Shown here piece after piece: positions 36,676 through 46,903 of a DNA stretch of 56,322 bases. This DNA is from Bacteroidales bacterium (GTDB taxonomy: Bacteria; Bacteroidota; Bacteroidia; Bacteroidales; ML635J-15). The stretch lies in NCBI GenBank assembly GCA_028702675.1, contig JAQVOJ010000001.1, positions 62,080 through 118,401 on the forward strand, given 5' to 3'. The position numbers and the translations under genes are program-made. The number at the start of each line of letters is the position of its first letter. Within the stretch, counting starts at the first letter, position 1. A model generated the notes under the pieces. That model was given only the letters and a program-made list of their open reading frames with translations. It did no database searches and had not been told where the DNA came from.

Positions 36676-38064
36676 TTATTTAAAAATATATGAATAAATA
36701 TCACGATAAATTTTTCGCTCAGTAAGAACTACTGCATTGTCGTAAGCGTTTTTTGCCGAACTATCGTAAGAAGTAGCTTCACCTTCGGCTGTATAAGTCT
36801 TCTGAAAAATTGTATTATTATCAATATCAAGCAATTTTGTAATAATCACACACTCGGTATAATATAAAATTTCGTTATCATAAGTTTTTCTTATGTTACT
36901 ATCTATCAAAAGGGTAAAGTCGCTTGGCAAAGAATCGGCAACAATGTTTACATCAGTAGAAAAAACTCTTTGTATTGTGTTTTTAATCTTTAATTCATTA
37001 GTTTCAATATCAAATACTTTTTCGATAGATGCAAAAACAAAATCTGGTTTTTCAATATTTATTGTAAGTTGTGTTTCGGGAACCGGTATTTGTCTTATTA
37101 TTTTTCGCATCAAAGGGTCTTTAGTAGCATAAGACATATTTACCATATCAATTGAAACACTCAATACTTCTCGGTTGTTTTGTGAATTAACACTTGGCAA
37201 TTCACACACAACTTTTCCGTTGCTATCGCTACGATCTCTATTCCGTAATAGCCCTTGCCCTGTATAATTAATTAATACAGGAATATTGCTCATATTATTA
37301 TTATGCTTATCTCTGATATAGAAAGTCAATAAATCGAATGTGGGTTTAGCTCCCCTTTTAATTATTACCTCTTTTTGCGTATGTTCAACCTTAATAGAAT
37401 GTATGAATTTAAGCATTTCTGAATATAGAAAACTTCCTAAATCAATTATTGAATCACCTGTATTGTATTCGGTATTTTCATTAACGTATGGTTTTACACC
37501 TGCCATTGCATCAACAAGCAATGTCCACGCTTCATAAAACGAATAATTATCTCGTTTTACTACAGATTGTTGGTATTTTGTCCAAGATGTTTTTAAAGCT
37601 TCTTGCTTTTGTTGCAATTTTTTATCTGCATATTCGGCACGCGACAAACGATAGTAAACCCAATAATTATATTTATCCTCCCACGAACCTACTTGTTCAT
37701 ATCCCTCAAGATATTGCTCGGTAGAAGCTTTAATTTCACTCATAAAACTGTTTGAAATATCTGTATCTGATTCAAAAACCGAAAGCACAGAAGTTCCTGA
37801 TATATTTACAGAAATCGAAGATGCTAAATCTTTTAAAGCACTATTTTTTGCTCTCTGAATATATTCATCAGGAGTATTACCTTCCTTAGAAGCAGAACCT
37901 ATACCAATATAATACTGTGATGATATTGGAGCAGAAGTAATCCAATCTGGAGTTTTTTCTGATGTATATTGTGTACTTTTACAAGAAAATATAATGCTTG
38001 CAAAAGCTAGTGAATACACCAATAACACTAGTACTATTTTACTATTTTTCAGGATTGAACTCAT
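36676..38064 (-). CDS. LPP20-like lipoprotein
   Basis: Lipoprotein, lipobox FSC with Cys28. Residues about 38-165 match the LPP20/FlgP-type domain: PDWITSAPISSQYYIGIGSA, then a helix rich in Ala/Lys (AKNSALKDLASSISVNISG) and a later WVYYRLSRAEYADK strand. The C-terminal half (about 230-462) has two beta-rich units, one Ig-like and one resembling a CsgG/LPP20 accessory fold with a final helix. Starts inside the end of the upstream TPR-like lipoprotein gene (23 bp overlap), so the two are translationally coupled. Confidence 0.75.
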   Translation of the reverse strand: MSSILKNSKIVLVLLVYSLAFASIIFSCKSTQYTSEKTPDWITSAPISSQYYIGIGSASKEGNTPDEYIQRAKNSALKDLASSISVNISGTSVLSVFESDTDISNSFMSEIKASTEQYLEGYEQVGSWEDKYNYWVYYRLSRAEYADKKLQQKQEALKTSWTKYQQSVVKRDNYSFYEAWTLLVDAMAGVKPYVNENTEYNTGDSIIDLGSFLYSEMLKFIHSIKVEHTQKEVIIKRGAKPTFDLLTFYIRDKHNNNMSNIPVLINYTGQGLLRNRDRSDSNGKVVCELPSVNSQNNREVLSVSIDMVNMSYATKDPLMRKIIRQIPVPETQLTINIEKPDFVFASIEKVFDIETNELKIKNTIQRVFSTDVNIVADSLPSDFTLLIDSNIRKTYDNEILYYTECVIITKLLDIDNNTIFQKTYTAEGEATSYDSSAKNAYDNAVVLTERKIYRDIYSYIFK

Positions 38065-39445
38065 CTACAGAATTTGATATTTGTATAGCTACAGAATTTT
38101 GAATTTCGTTCTCAATTGAAGAAACAGTTTTAATAACTTTGCGTCCATTTAAAATATTTTGCAAAGCAGATATATCATTGCGATTGTCTTTTATTATGTC
38201 TTCTGACGAGGATAAGCGTTTATACTTCCAATAACCCGGCACCAAATTTCTTGAATCTCCGTCAAATTCTGCATAATGAATATTGTCGCTATTGATTAAT
38301 GTTTTACTGTCGGCAAAATATAATTCTCCTGTTCTGTTATCAATTAAAGTATATTCATAATCAATCTTAACCGATCTACTCATTTTATACTCATAATATA
38401 CAACTTTATCGTATTCAGTTGAAACTTTAATATTTCCTTCGCTATCTTTTACTCTTGTTTCTTTTCTTATATATCCTTTTTGTTCTGTTTTGCTTAATGC
38501 ACCAGCTTGAATATCATATAAATTAACAGTAATACTCAGTACCACATCGGCAACTTGTGGTTTACCAATGGCTGGTGTCTGTATTTCCTCATTAGTCGAT
38601 CTGGTACTTTTTAAGTTTGTAGTAGCAGGATCAAAACTTACTACTCTTAAAAATGGATTATTTAACTCTTTAATTTCAGATATTATATTTGTTTCTAACG
38701 AACTTGAAAGAGCAGAATTATACGTTTTAAGCACAATAGGAGCAATTGTAATATTTATAATCGCTTTTTCGAGACATTCAGAACGTAAATCAATTGACTC
38801 TTTATATGCTCCATATTTTCTAACAATTTTATCAAATCCATAATACGCATTTCTGTATCTTTTCAACTCCATATCCTTCAATGCTCGTCTATAAACAGGT
38901 TCGTAAATAGCTATTTTAAGTTGCTCGGCTGCATCTTTATAATTTGGTTGTAAATCTATAATATCTTTAAAAAGTTTTTCGGCTTCTTCAAACTTTTCAG
39001 CCTGAAGTAAGTTTATAGCTTCAAAATATTTATCTTCTAAATAAATATCTTTTACTTCATTATAATAATCTCTGTAATATCCAGGAAAATTCAATTCTAC
39101 TTCAATATCTTTAAGTTTATTATAATAGTTTTCTGCGTCTTTAAAATAATCAACAGCATCCTTGTTTTTACCTTCGTTGTAATACTTGTTAAAATTTGAA
39201 AGCTTCTTATCAAGAACCATTTGGCCTGTTCTTTTAAGACCAATAAGAGCATCAATATTTGTCCTTTTTTTTACATAAGCTTGATAATAATAGTTGGCAG
39301 CTTGATCATAAATACCTGCTTGCTCCATTTTTGAAGCATTTTTTGTTAATCGCTTAGATGCACAACCATACGAAACAAAAACAACAAGTATTACTAAAAC
39401 CAATACAATTAATCTATTTATTTGCAAATGTTTAAAGAAACTCAT
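38042..39445 (-). CDS. TPR-like outer-membrane lipoprotein
   Basis: Lipobox YGC with Cys28. Residues about 30-235 are helical repeats with TPR-like spacing (AGIYDQAANYYYQAYVKK, EKFEEAEKLFKDIIDLQPNYKDA). The second half (about 240-467) is beta-rich, with VADVVLSITVNLYDIQAG and YTLIDNRTGELYFADSKT segments that resemble the accessory lipoproteins found beside CsgG/LPP20 proteins. Follows the transglutaminase-like gene by 55 bp and overlaps the LPP20-like gene. Function unknown, but the layout suggests an envelope complex. Confidence 0.65.
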   Translation of the reverse strand: MSFFKHLQINRLIVLVLVILVVFVSYGCASKRLTKNASKMEQAGIYDQAANYYYQAYVKKRTNIDALIGLKRTGQMVLDKKLSNFNKYYNEGKNKDAVDYFKDAENYYNKLKDIEVELNFPGYYRDYYNEVKDIYLEDKYFEAINLLQAEKFEEAEKLFKDIIDLQPNYKDAAEQLKIAIYEPVYRRALKDMELKRYRNAYYGFDKIVRKYGAYKESIDLRSECLEKAIINITIAPIVLKTYNSALSSSLETNIISEIKELNNPFLRVVSFDPATTNLKSTRSTNEEIQTPAIGKPQVADVVLSITVNLYDIQAGALSKTEQKGYIRKETRVKDSEGNIKVSTEYDKVVYYEYKMSRSVKIDYEYTLIDNRTGELYFADSKTLINSDNIHYAEFDGDSRNLVPGYWKYKRLSSSEDIIKDNRNDISALQNILNGRKVIKTVSSIENEIQNSVAIQISNSVDEFNPEK

Positions 39446-39500
39446 ACCGGAATATTATTTATCATGTAAAATTAGAAAACTAAACTAAATTAAAAAACTA

Positions 39501-42131
39501 TCATTTAATTAAGTCTCTCTTTATGTTATAAACCCTTTGTGTGTGTTTATAATCATAGTCAACTAATAAATCTCCATTTACTTTAAAAATTTTAATATAA
39601 TTTACGTTAATGCTTTTAAAAATAGTATTATAATATACTCCGTTTATAATTTTTATCTGTTTATTCCCACTTTTATAATCTCTAAATCTCATTTTTGCTC
39701 CGTTAGTAATATAAATTTTCCCAAATTTTAAATTACAACCATTTTGAGTATAAATACTTAAAACTCCCATTCTACTTTGTAAAAGTTCAATCGATGTAAG
39801 AGTATTATAAATTTCGGGATTATTATTTTTAAATTTTGGCATTAACACATTTAAAGCATTTAAAAGTTCGTTTCCTCTAATGTCAATATCACCAAAAGCA
39901 AATGTTTCTAATAAAGCAAATAATCCTGCAATTTCATTATTATAGTTTTGGTCAAGATATTGGTTCATTCTTGTTTGCCATACTTCTACAATCAAGTATT
40001 CATCATCTGAATTATATATAGGATGATTTTCGAAATACTCATCTTTAGCTAAACTTAAAAGAGTAAAAATAACTTGACTATCATAATCGATAAAAAGTGT
40101 TTCAGAATTATCGAAAGCACTTTCGCAGATTTGCTTAAGACCAATCAAGTCTCCCTCCACATTTAAAACACTTTGATAATAAAAATTAGAATATAAATTT
40201 CTCTCTGGAAGCTCAATCTTGGTTAACCACAATGGCAAACCACTATTATCAATTTTTAACACAAATCCGGCAATATCATTTTGCTGGGCATAAGCAGACA
40301 TTCCAATTTTATGATTAATTTCAATAGAAATATTGCCCTTAAACCGACCTGCCACATAAAAATTACCACTACTATCTACTTTAACTGCATCAATTTGAAT
40401 AATCTCAGAAGCAAAAATCGGAAAAAACCAGTTACAAAAACCATCTGTGTTAATATTAGCCACAAATGCTCCTTTAAAACCATTGTATTTGTATGTTTTA
40501 TTACAAAGAATCAGACTATCATTAAAAAATCCGGAGAAGAGCATAGTACTATCTGATATCTCAATCATATTGAAGGTTTCTTCATTATTAGTTCTTGTAC
40601 TCTGATATATATGTTCCCATACAAAACTAGCTTGTGTTTTATGCTGATGTGAATCTTTTAAATCCAGAATTTTAACTCTTTTGCTTTTATATTCAGGCAT
40701 TGTAATACCAATTGGAGCATTAATATAAGTAGGGTCGCAAACAACAAATTGCTTATTGCTGTACTCAACAATATCACCAATAATATAATCCTTAAAATTT
40801 AAAGCTGTTGCAATATGCCCTGGATAAGTTAATCCAATTACCGGAATATTTAAAAATTCGCTAACTAAATAAGCAAACAATATAGAACGATCTTCGCAAT
40901 CAGAATATGGATAATGAAATAACTCTTCGGGAAAGAGGAATCTTTCGTTTCCAAATTGATCATTATCTGTTCTATAATCAAATCCCGTTTGTACCATTTT
41001 AAGAATAAAACTTGCAGCTTCGTCCTCAGGTTTATTATAAACATAATCAAAAATTGCCTCACTCAAACTTTGCCACAAAGCCTGTGAAATCCCGGCATTA
41101 AAATAAACTCTTAAGTCGCACTGTGGATAGCTATCGTAAAACTCTATAAGATTAATATTATAATTTATCTTTAAGTTTATAGTATCATTTTGCCACAGAA
41201 ATGAGATATTATTACTTTGAATATTATTATCAAAACGTGGTGCTTGATAAATTTCAAGATTCATTATTCTATTTGCATCAGGATATTCTCTGGCATAGGT
41301 ATTTACTTGTTTAAAACTGCCATTTACTACATAATAATTAATATTATCAAAAATGTAATATTTCATACCATAAACTTGCTGTACAAAAGGAATAAGCAAC
41401 AATAAATTTTCGCCTGAATAGGCAATTTTCACTTTATATCCAGATTTTGTTAACAAAAACCAAGCTAATAAACAAGAATTATTATCGTTTAAACTTATGC
41501 TTTTCGAAAAATTGTCAATTAGTAAGTAATATGCCCAATCGTTAAGATTATAATCTGTTTTTATTGTAAGTAATTGTTCCAATAAACTATTATATTCTGT
41601 TTTACTAATAAACTGCCAATATTCGGCAATATCATTTGAATTAGCAGAATAATTTTTTGCGGGTATAATTTTTTCAGAATATTCTAAACCTATAAGCAAT
41701 CCATAATAATTTATATTAATAAATCGAAAATCCCTATCTGAAACAATTGGCTCAGAGTCGGGTATAGCAATAGGTTTAATTGTATATTGGGGGTTTTTAA
41801 ATTCTCTTGTTTCTATTTCAGTAAGTTCAATCTTTTCAATAGTTTTACTATTGTTCGCATTTTCATAAATAGGAATTTTTTCAGGACCTGGAAACTGTTT
41901 AGGTTCATATTCAGAAAACAAATTAAACTGTTCCCATTCGTATCTTAAATATGAAGCGAATGCACTATCTTGAGCAAGTAAAAAATTATTTAATTTCTCT
42001 TTTTCAAATAGAATTGCTTCGTTATACGATTTTTTAAATTCCTCAAATTCATCATGCTGCCCCGAACTAATTTTAGAAAAAACAATCAATAATAATACAA
42101 TTAAGACATATATTTTACTTTTCATAAACAT
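39501..42131 (-). CDS. Secreted protein with transglutaminase-like domain
   Basis: An 876-residue exported protein, signal peptide about 1-24. The middle contains a transglutaminase/protease-fold core with an ordered triad: Cys412 in YSDCEDRSILF, His439 in TYPGHIATAL and Asp466 in VCDPTYINAPIG. The C-terminal ~350 residues are beta-rich with repeated strand-turn units (FYVAGRFKGNISIEINH) before a short terminal domain. Transglutaminase-like enzymes of this kind act as crosslinkers, proteases or amidases; the substrate is not evident. First gene of the three-gene envelope set; the divergent HD gene starts 202 bp away. An alternative start at the third codon is equally possible. Confidence 0.7.
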   Translation of the reverse strand: MFMKSKIYVLIVLLLIVFSKISSGQHDEFEEFKKSYNEAILFEKEKLNNFLLAQDSAFASYLRYEWEQFNLFSEYEPKQFPGPEKIPIYENANNSKTIEKIELTEIETREFKNPQYTIKPIAIPDSEPIVSDRDFRFININYYGLLIGLEYSEKIIPAKNYSANSNDIAEYWQFISKTEYNSLLEQLLTIKTDYNLNDWAYYLLIDNFSKSISLNDNNSCLLAWFLLTKSGYKVKIAYSGENLLLLIPFVQQVYGMKYYIFDNINYYVVNGSFKQVNTYAREYPDANRIMNLEIYQAPRFDNNIQSNNISFLWQNDTINLKINYNINLIEFYDSYPQCDLRVYFNAGISQALWQSLSEAIFDYVYNKPEDEAASFILKMVQTGFDYRTDNDQFGNERFLFPEELFHYPYSDCEDRSILFAYLVSEFLNIPVIGLTYPGHIATALNFKDYIIGDIVEYSNKQFVVCDPTYINAPIGITMPEYKSKRVKILDLKDSHQHKTQASFVWEHIYQSTRTNNEETFNMIEISDSTMLFSGFFNDSLILCNKTYKYNGFKGAFVANINTDGFCNWFFPIFASEIIQIDAVKVDSSGNFYVAGRFKGNISIEINHKIGMSAYAQQNDIAGFVLKIDNSGLPLWLTKIELPERNLYSNFYYQSVLNVEGDLIGLKQICESAFDNSETLFIDYDSQVIFTLLSLAKDEYFENHPIYNSDDEYLIVEVWQTRMNQYLDQNYNNEIAGLFALLETFAFGDIDIRGNELLNALNVLMPKFKNNNPEIYNTLTSIELLQSRMGVLSIYTQNGCNLKFGKIYITNGAKMRFRDYKSGNKQIKIINGVYYNTIFKSINVNYIKIFKVNGDLLVDYDYKHTQRVYNIKRDLIK

Positions 42132-42333
42132 TGCGAAAATTAAATAATGATGAATAATTACAATAGAATTTCATTGAACAACTACTATGCCATATTTATC
42201 GAATAATGAGACACTTATGGCAGCAATATACATATTATTTTAAATAAACTTTACAAAATTAAAGCTATTTGATGAATTTATTATTAGTTTTAATCTTTAA
42301 ATTAAAACAACTTCAATTGTTTTATCCAAAAAG

Positions 42334-43563
42334 ATGAAGTCGATAAATAAACGCAAAATAATAAACGATCCGGTATATGGTTTTATAAATATACCATACG
42401 AATTATTATTTGATATTATCGAACATCCATATTTTCAAAGATTGCGACGAATAAAACAATTAGGATTAACTTTTTTAGTTTATCCTGGAGCTTCGCATAC
42501 AAGATTTCAACATGCTTTGGGCACAATGCACTTAATGACTCTTGCAATAGACATATTAAAACAAAAAGGTACAATCATAACCGACAAAGAAGCAGAAGCC
42601 GCATGTGCTGCAATATTATTGCACGATATAGGACATGGACCATTTAGTCATGCTTTAGAAAATAGCATTATTCCACACTGTTCTCACGAACAATTATCAA
42701 AACTTATTATGCACTCTCTTAATAATGAAATGGGAGGTAAACTTGATCTTGCAATAGAGTTATTTGAAGGGAATTATCAAAAAAAATTCTTACACCAACT
42801 TATAACCAGCCAATTAGATGTTGATAGGCTCGATTATTTGCGTCGCGATTCATTTTTTAGTGGAGTATCAGAAGGGGTAATTGGCTCCGACCGAATAATA
42901 AAAATGCTTGAAGTTGTAGATGATGAGTTAGTTATTGAGTCCAAAGGAATTTACAGCATAGAAAAATTTCTGATAGCAAGACGTTTAATGTATTGGCAAG
43001 TATATTTACACAAAACAGTTCTTGCCTCGGAATTGATGTTGGAAAAAGTATTAAAACGAGCTAGAGAATTAAGTCTTATGGGTATTAATTTGTTTGCAAG
43101 TCCTGCACTTAAATATTACTTACAAAACAATACTTTTGAAGATATAAGCAGAATGCTCAATAATTTTGTTGAATTAGATGATTACGATATTTTATCAGCA
43201 CTTAAAGAATGGCAAAAATCTGATGATATAGCTCTAAAAACATTAGCAGATGGCATAGTTAATCGAAATATTTATAAAATAATTATTGATAAAAACACAA
43301 ATCATTATCATCAAATATCAAGAATCAAGGAGTTAATATTGTCTCATTATAAAATTTCGGAAGATTTAATTGATTATTTTATGTTTGAAGGAGAAATTTG
43401 TAATAATGCCTACAATATAAAAGATGATAAAATAAATATATATAAAAACGGAATAAAAGAGGATATAATTTTAGCATCAGATATGCTTAACATAGATGTT
43501 TTAGGAAAGACAGTAAAAAAACATTATTTATGTTATCCCAAATATATACATAAGGAATTATAA
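42334..43563 (+). CDS. HD-domain phosphohydrolase
   Basis: A 409-residue cytosolic HD-superfamily protein. Metal-binding signature: [12 protein letters not shown] with His60, [15 protein letters not shown] with His97-Asp98, and [13 protein letters not shown] for the distal Asp. This is the dGTPase-like/COG1078 group that usually precedes lpxD in Bacteroidota. The substrate is unproved; a nucleotide triphosphate is likely. It begins a rightward run with lpxD, lpxC-fabZ and lpxA, 11 bp before lpxD. Confidence 0.88.
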   Translation: MKSINKRKIINDPVYGFINIPYELLFDIIEHPYFQRLRRIKQLGLTFLVYPGASHTRFQHALGTMHLMTLAIDILKQKGTIITDKEAEAACAAILLHDIGHGPFSHALENSIIPHCSHEQLSKLIMHSLNNEMGGKLDLAIELFEGNYQKKFLHQLITSQLDVDRLDYLRRDSFFSGVSEGVIGSDRIIKMLEVVDDELVIESKGIYSIEKFLIARRLMYWQVYLHKTVLASELMLEKVLKRARELSLMGINLFASPALKYYLQNNTFEDISRMLNNFVELDDYDILSALKEWQKSDDIALKTLADGIVNRNIYKIIIDKNTNHYHQISRIKELILSHYKISEDLIDYFMFEGEICNNAYNIKDDKINIYKNGIKEDIILASDMLNIDVLGKTVKKHYLCYPKYIHKEL

Positions 43564-43574
43564 GTAATAGCATT

Positions 43575-44618
43575 ATGGAATTTTCAGCACAACAAATAGC
43601 AGAGATTTTAAATGGAACCATTGAAGGAGATCCTAAAGTAACAGTAAACAATATCAGTAAAATTGAATGTGGCACACCTGGTACTCTTAGCTTTTTAGCA
43701 AATCCCAAATACACACATTATATTTACGAAACAAAAGCTAGTATTGTTTTAATTAATGAAGATTTTGTTCCCACAAAACCCATAGAGGCTTGTTTAATAA
43801 GAGTAAAAAACAGTTACGAAGCTTTGGCAAAGCTATTAGAAATATACAATCAACTAAACGAAAAGCCAAAGGGTATAGAAAAACATACATTTATCCACAA
43901 ATCTGCTAAAATAGGTTCAGGACTTTATTTAGGAGCATTTGCCTATATTGAAAAAGGTGTACAAATAGGTAAAAATGTTAAAATATATCCACATGTTTAT
44001 ATTGGAAATAATACAGTAATTGGAGATAATACAATAATTTTTTCAGGTGTAAAGATTTATCATAATTGTGTAATTGGCAACCACTGTACTATACATGCCG
44101 GAACAGTAATAGGTGCAGATGGATTTGGTTTTGTTCCTCAAAATGAAACAGAATTTATTAAGGTAGCACAAATAGGAAATGTAATCATCGAAGATAATGT
44201 TGAAATAGGTGCAAATTGCTGTATAGATAGAGCTACAATAGGTAGCACAATTATCAGAAAAGGAGTAAAACTAGATAATTTAATTCAAGTTGCACATAAT
44301 GTTGAGATAGGTAAATCTACTGTTATTGCCGCACAAACAGGAATATCCGGTACAACTCAAATTGGCAATAATTGCATGATAGCCGGTCAAGTGGGAATTA
44401 TTGGTCATTTAAAAATTGGAGATTCGGTAATGATAGGGGCACAATCAGGAGTTACAAAAGATATTAATAATAACATGCAAATTATGGGTGCCCCTGCCAC
44501 CGAAGGACACGAATATAAGAAATCATTAATTGGACTGCGAAAGCTTCCAGACTTAATAAATCGACTCAATAAAGTAGAAAAAGAACTCAACAATCTTAAG
44601 CAGAATAATCAGGAATAA
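43575..44618 (+). CDS. lpxD: UDP-3-O-acylglucosamine N-acyltransferase LpxD
   Basis: Third enzyme of lipid A synthesis, adding the N-linked acyl chain from acyl-ACP. The uridine-binding N-domain (about 1-100) contains the [18 protein letters not shown] segment. The left-handed beta-helix of hexapeptide repeats runs from about 105 to 310 ([27 protein letters not shown]), with catalytic His in the VAHNVEIG turn, and a C-terminal helix closes the protein. Length 347 matches family. Start ATG at 43575 is the only good choice. Confidence 0.95.
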   Translation: MEFSAQQIAEILNGTIEGDPKVTVNNISKIECGTPGTLSFLANPKYTHYIYETKASIVLINEDFVPTKPIEACLIRVKNSYEALAKLLEIYNQLNEKPKGIEKHTFIHKSAKIGSGLYLGAFAYIEKGVQIGKNVKIYPHVYIGNNTVIGDNTIIFSGVKIYHNCVIGNHCTIHAGTVIGADGFGFVPQNETEFIKVAQIGNVIIEDNVEIGANCCIDRATIGSTIIRKGVKLDNLIQVAHNVEIGKSTVIAAQTGISGTTQIGNNCMIAGQVGIIGHLKIGDSVMIGAQSGVTKDINNNMQIMGAPATEGHEYKKSLIGLRKLPDLINRLNKVEKELNNLKQNNQE

Positions 44619-44665
44619 ATCACTCATAAAAATATATACAATTTTTATAAATCATATTCTAATAC

Positions 44666-44673
44666 TATATTTG
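44666..44673 (+). promoter_or_regulatory. Bacteroidota-type -7 element (TATATTTG)
   Basis: Perfect match to TAnnTTTG, 36 bp before the lpxC-fabZ ATG, so the second half of the lipid A run may have its own promoter. The -33 box is weak (T-rich only). Confidence 0.45.
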
Positions 44674-44709
44674 TCGAAATTTGGCAAGTAGTTTGTTTTG
44701 CTTAAGATT

Positions 44710-46116
44710 ATGATTGAGAAACAAAAAACAATAGCAAAACCCGTAACTTTAAAAGGTCCGGGATTGCATTCGGGATGTGAAACTACACTCACAATAAAAT
44801 CAGGAGAACCAGACTCCGGGTATATATTTATTAGGACAGACCTCGAAAATGCTCCAATAATTCATGCAATTGCTGACAATGTTGTAGATACATCAAGAGG
44901 GACAACTTTAAACGAAAACAATGCCAGTGTAAGCACAGTTGAGCATATTTTAGCTGCAACTTATGCCCTTGGTATTGATAATGCAATCTTTGAGCTTAAT
45001 GGTCCCGAAGTTCCAATTCTAGACGGTAGTGCAAAATTCTTTGTTGAAGCATTGCATAATGCAGGAGTAAAAGAGCAAAACAAAAACAGAATCGTTTATA
45101 ATATTCAACAGAATCTTAATTTTAGAGACGATGAAAGAGATATAGACATAAGTATATTTCCTGCTCAAGATTATAGAATAAGAGTATTAGTAGATTATAA
45201 ATCCGATGTTTTAGCAAATCAATATGCGACTTTAAATAAATTAGAAGATTTTAATAAAGAAATAAGTTCATGTAGAACATTTGTTTTTATTAGCGAATTA
45301 GAACCTTTACTTCGATTAAATTTAATAAAAGGTGGAGACCTAGATAATGCAATTGTAATAGTTGATAAAAAATGCTCTCAAGAAGAATTCGACAGACTTA
45401 CTAAACTATTTAATAAACCACGAATAGAGGTTCAACCAATAGGCATACTTAATAATTTAACCTTACATTTCCCTAACGAACCAGCAAGACATAAGCTTTT
45501 GGATGTAGTAGGAGATTTAGCATTAACAGGATATAGGTTTAACGGGCATGTTGTAGCACAAAAGCCAGGTCATTACGGAAACACTGAAATGGCAAAAATT
45601 ATTAGAAAACATATCGAAAATATTAAAGAATCTGTTTCAAAAAAATCAGGATTGCCCACTTACGATCCAGACGAAAAACCTTTAATGGACGTAAATCAAA
45701 TTAAAAAATTTTTACCACATCGCTCTCCATTTCTTTTTGTTGATAAAATAATTAAACTTACACCAGAAGAAGTAATTGGTATTAAAAATGTAACAAATGA
45801 CGAATACTATTTTTCCGGACATTTCCCCAACGAACCAATAATGCCGGGAGTATTACAAGTAGAAGCAATGGCACAAGTTGGTGGCGTTTTAGTTTTAAAT
45901 ACTGTTCCCGACCCCGAAAACTATCTTACATTTTTTATGAAAATTGATAATGTCAAGTTTAGAAAAATAGTTGTTCCGGGAGATATTCTCATTATGAGGT
46001 TAAAACTACTTGAGCCAATGCGCAGAGGTATTTCGCACATGAAGGGTGAAACTTATGTAGGCTCAAACCTTGTTGCCGAAGCAGAAATGTATGCAAAAAT
46101 TGAAAAACAAAAATAA
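44710..46116 (+). CDS. lpxC-fabZ: LpxC-FabZ fusion: UDP-3-O-acyl-GlcNAc deacetylase / 3-hydroxyacyl-ACP dehydratase
   Basis: Bifunctional enzyme for lipid A deacetylation and fatty-acid elongation. The LpxC part (about 1-315) has the opening VTLKGPGLHSG, zinc ligand in VEHILAATYALG, and the RHKLLDVVGDLALTG motif with His and Asp ligands. The FabZ part (about 325-468) shows LPHRSPFLFVDKI and the catalytic FSGHFPNEPIMPGVLQVEAMAQ-type segment with His and Glu. This fusion is typical of Bacteroidota. I use the ATG at 44710; an upstream in-frame TTG at 44698 would add four residues. Confidence 0.96.
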   Translation: MIEKQKTIAKPVTLKGPGLHSGCETTLTIKSGEPDSGYIFIRTDLENAPIIHAIADNVVDTSRGTTLNENNASVSTVEHILAATYALGIDNAIFELNGPEVPILDGSAKFFVEALHNAGVKEQNKNRIVYNIQQNLNFRDDERDIDISIFPAQDYRIRVLVDYKSDVLANQYATLNKLEDFNKEISSCRTFVFISELEPLLRLNLIKGGDLDNAIVIVDKKCSQEEFDRLTKLFNKPRIEVQPIGILNNLTLHFPNEPARHKLLDVVGDLALTGYRFNGHVVAQKPGHYGNTEMAKIIRKHIENIKESVSKKSGLPTYDPDEKPLMDVNQIKKFLPHRSPFLFVDKIIKLTPEEVIGIKNVTNDEYYFSGHFPNEPIMPGVLQVEAMAQVGGVLVLNTVPDPENYLTFFMKIDNVKFRKIVVPGDILIMRLKLLEPMRRGISHMKGETYVGSNLVAEAEMYAKIEKQK

Positions 46117-46123
46117 ATCAAAA

Positions 46124-46903
46124 ATGAATCAACCTCTTTCTTATGTGCACCCCGATGCTAAAATTGCACAAAATGTTGTAATCGAACCATTTACAACTAT
46201 TGCAAAAAATGTTGAAATTGGTGAAGGAACTTGGATAGGCTCAAATGTAACTATTTTTGAAGGAGCAAAAATTGGAAAAAATTGCCGTATTTTTCCGGGA
46301 GCTGTAATTTCAGCAATCCCACAAGACTTAAAATTTAAAGGTGAAGATACTACTGTTGAAATTGGAGACAATACAACTGTACGCGAATGTGCAACAATAA
46401 ATAGAGGAACCGCTGCCAAAGGCAAAACAATTATTGGAAGCAATTGTCTTTTAATGTGTTATTCTCATATTGCCCACGATTGCATAATTGGAAACTACGC
46501 TATTTTAGGAGCTTATACTGCACTAGCAGGCGAAGTTGTTGTTGATGATTGGGCTATAGTTTCGTCTGGTAGTTTAGTACACCAATTTGTAAATATAGGC
46601 CCACACACAATGATACAAGGGGCTAGCAAAGTAGGTAAAGACGTACCTCCTTACGTTAAAGTAGGCAGAGAACCACTTACTTACGAAGGAGTTAATTCTA
46701 TAGGATTACGTCGAAGAGGTTTCGATAACGACAAAATTAATGAAATACAAAATATTTATAGAATAATATTTGGTAGAGGGATGAATACTACACAATCATT
46801 AAACTTTATTGAAGCAGAATTAACTGCTACAAAAGAGCGAGACGAAATAATTCTATTCATACGTAATTCTAAAAGAGGTATTATAAAAGGTTATTCAGAT
46901 TAA
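46124..46903 (+). CDS. lpxA: Acyl-ACP-UDP-N-acetylglucosamine O-acyltransferase LpxA
   Basis: First committed enzyme of lipid A synthesis. Hexapeptide beta-helix from YVHPDAKIAQNVVI onward, with the LpxA-specific RGTAAKG loop, catalytic His in SHIAHDCIIG and the LVHQFVNIG region, then the C-terminal helical domain (GLRRRGFDNDKI). 259 residues. The ATG at 46124, 8 bp after the LpxC-FabZ stop, is preferred; a longer in-frame start at 46070 lies inside the fabZ coding region and adds a basic tail. Its stop overlaps that of convergent thiL. Confidence 0.95.
   Translation: MNQPLSYVHPDAKIAQNVVIEPFTTIAKNVEIGEGTWIGSNVTIFEGAKIGKNCRIFPGAVISAIPQDLKFKGEDTTVEIGDNTTVRECATINRGTAAKGKTIIGSNCLLMCYSHIAHDCIIGNYAILGAYTALAGEVVVDDWAIVSSGSLVHQFVNIGPHTMIQGASKVGKDVPPYVKVGREPLTYEGVNSIGLRRRGFDNDKINEIQNIYRIIFGRGMNTTQSLNFIEAELTATKERDEIILFIRNSKRGIIKGYSD

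Noticed and set aside
46141-46443. Minus-strand frame antisense to lpxA
   Set aside because: The open frame follows from the hexapeptide-repeat codon pattern of lpxA; no independent support.
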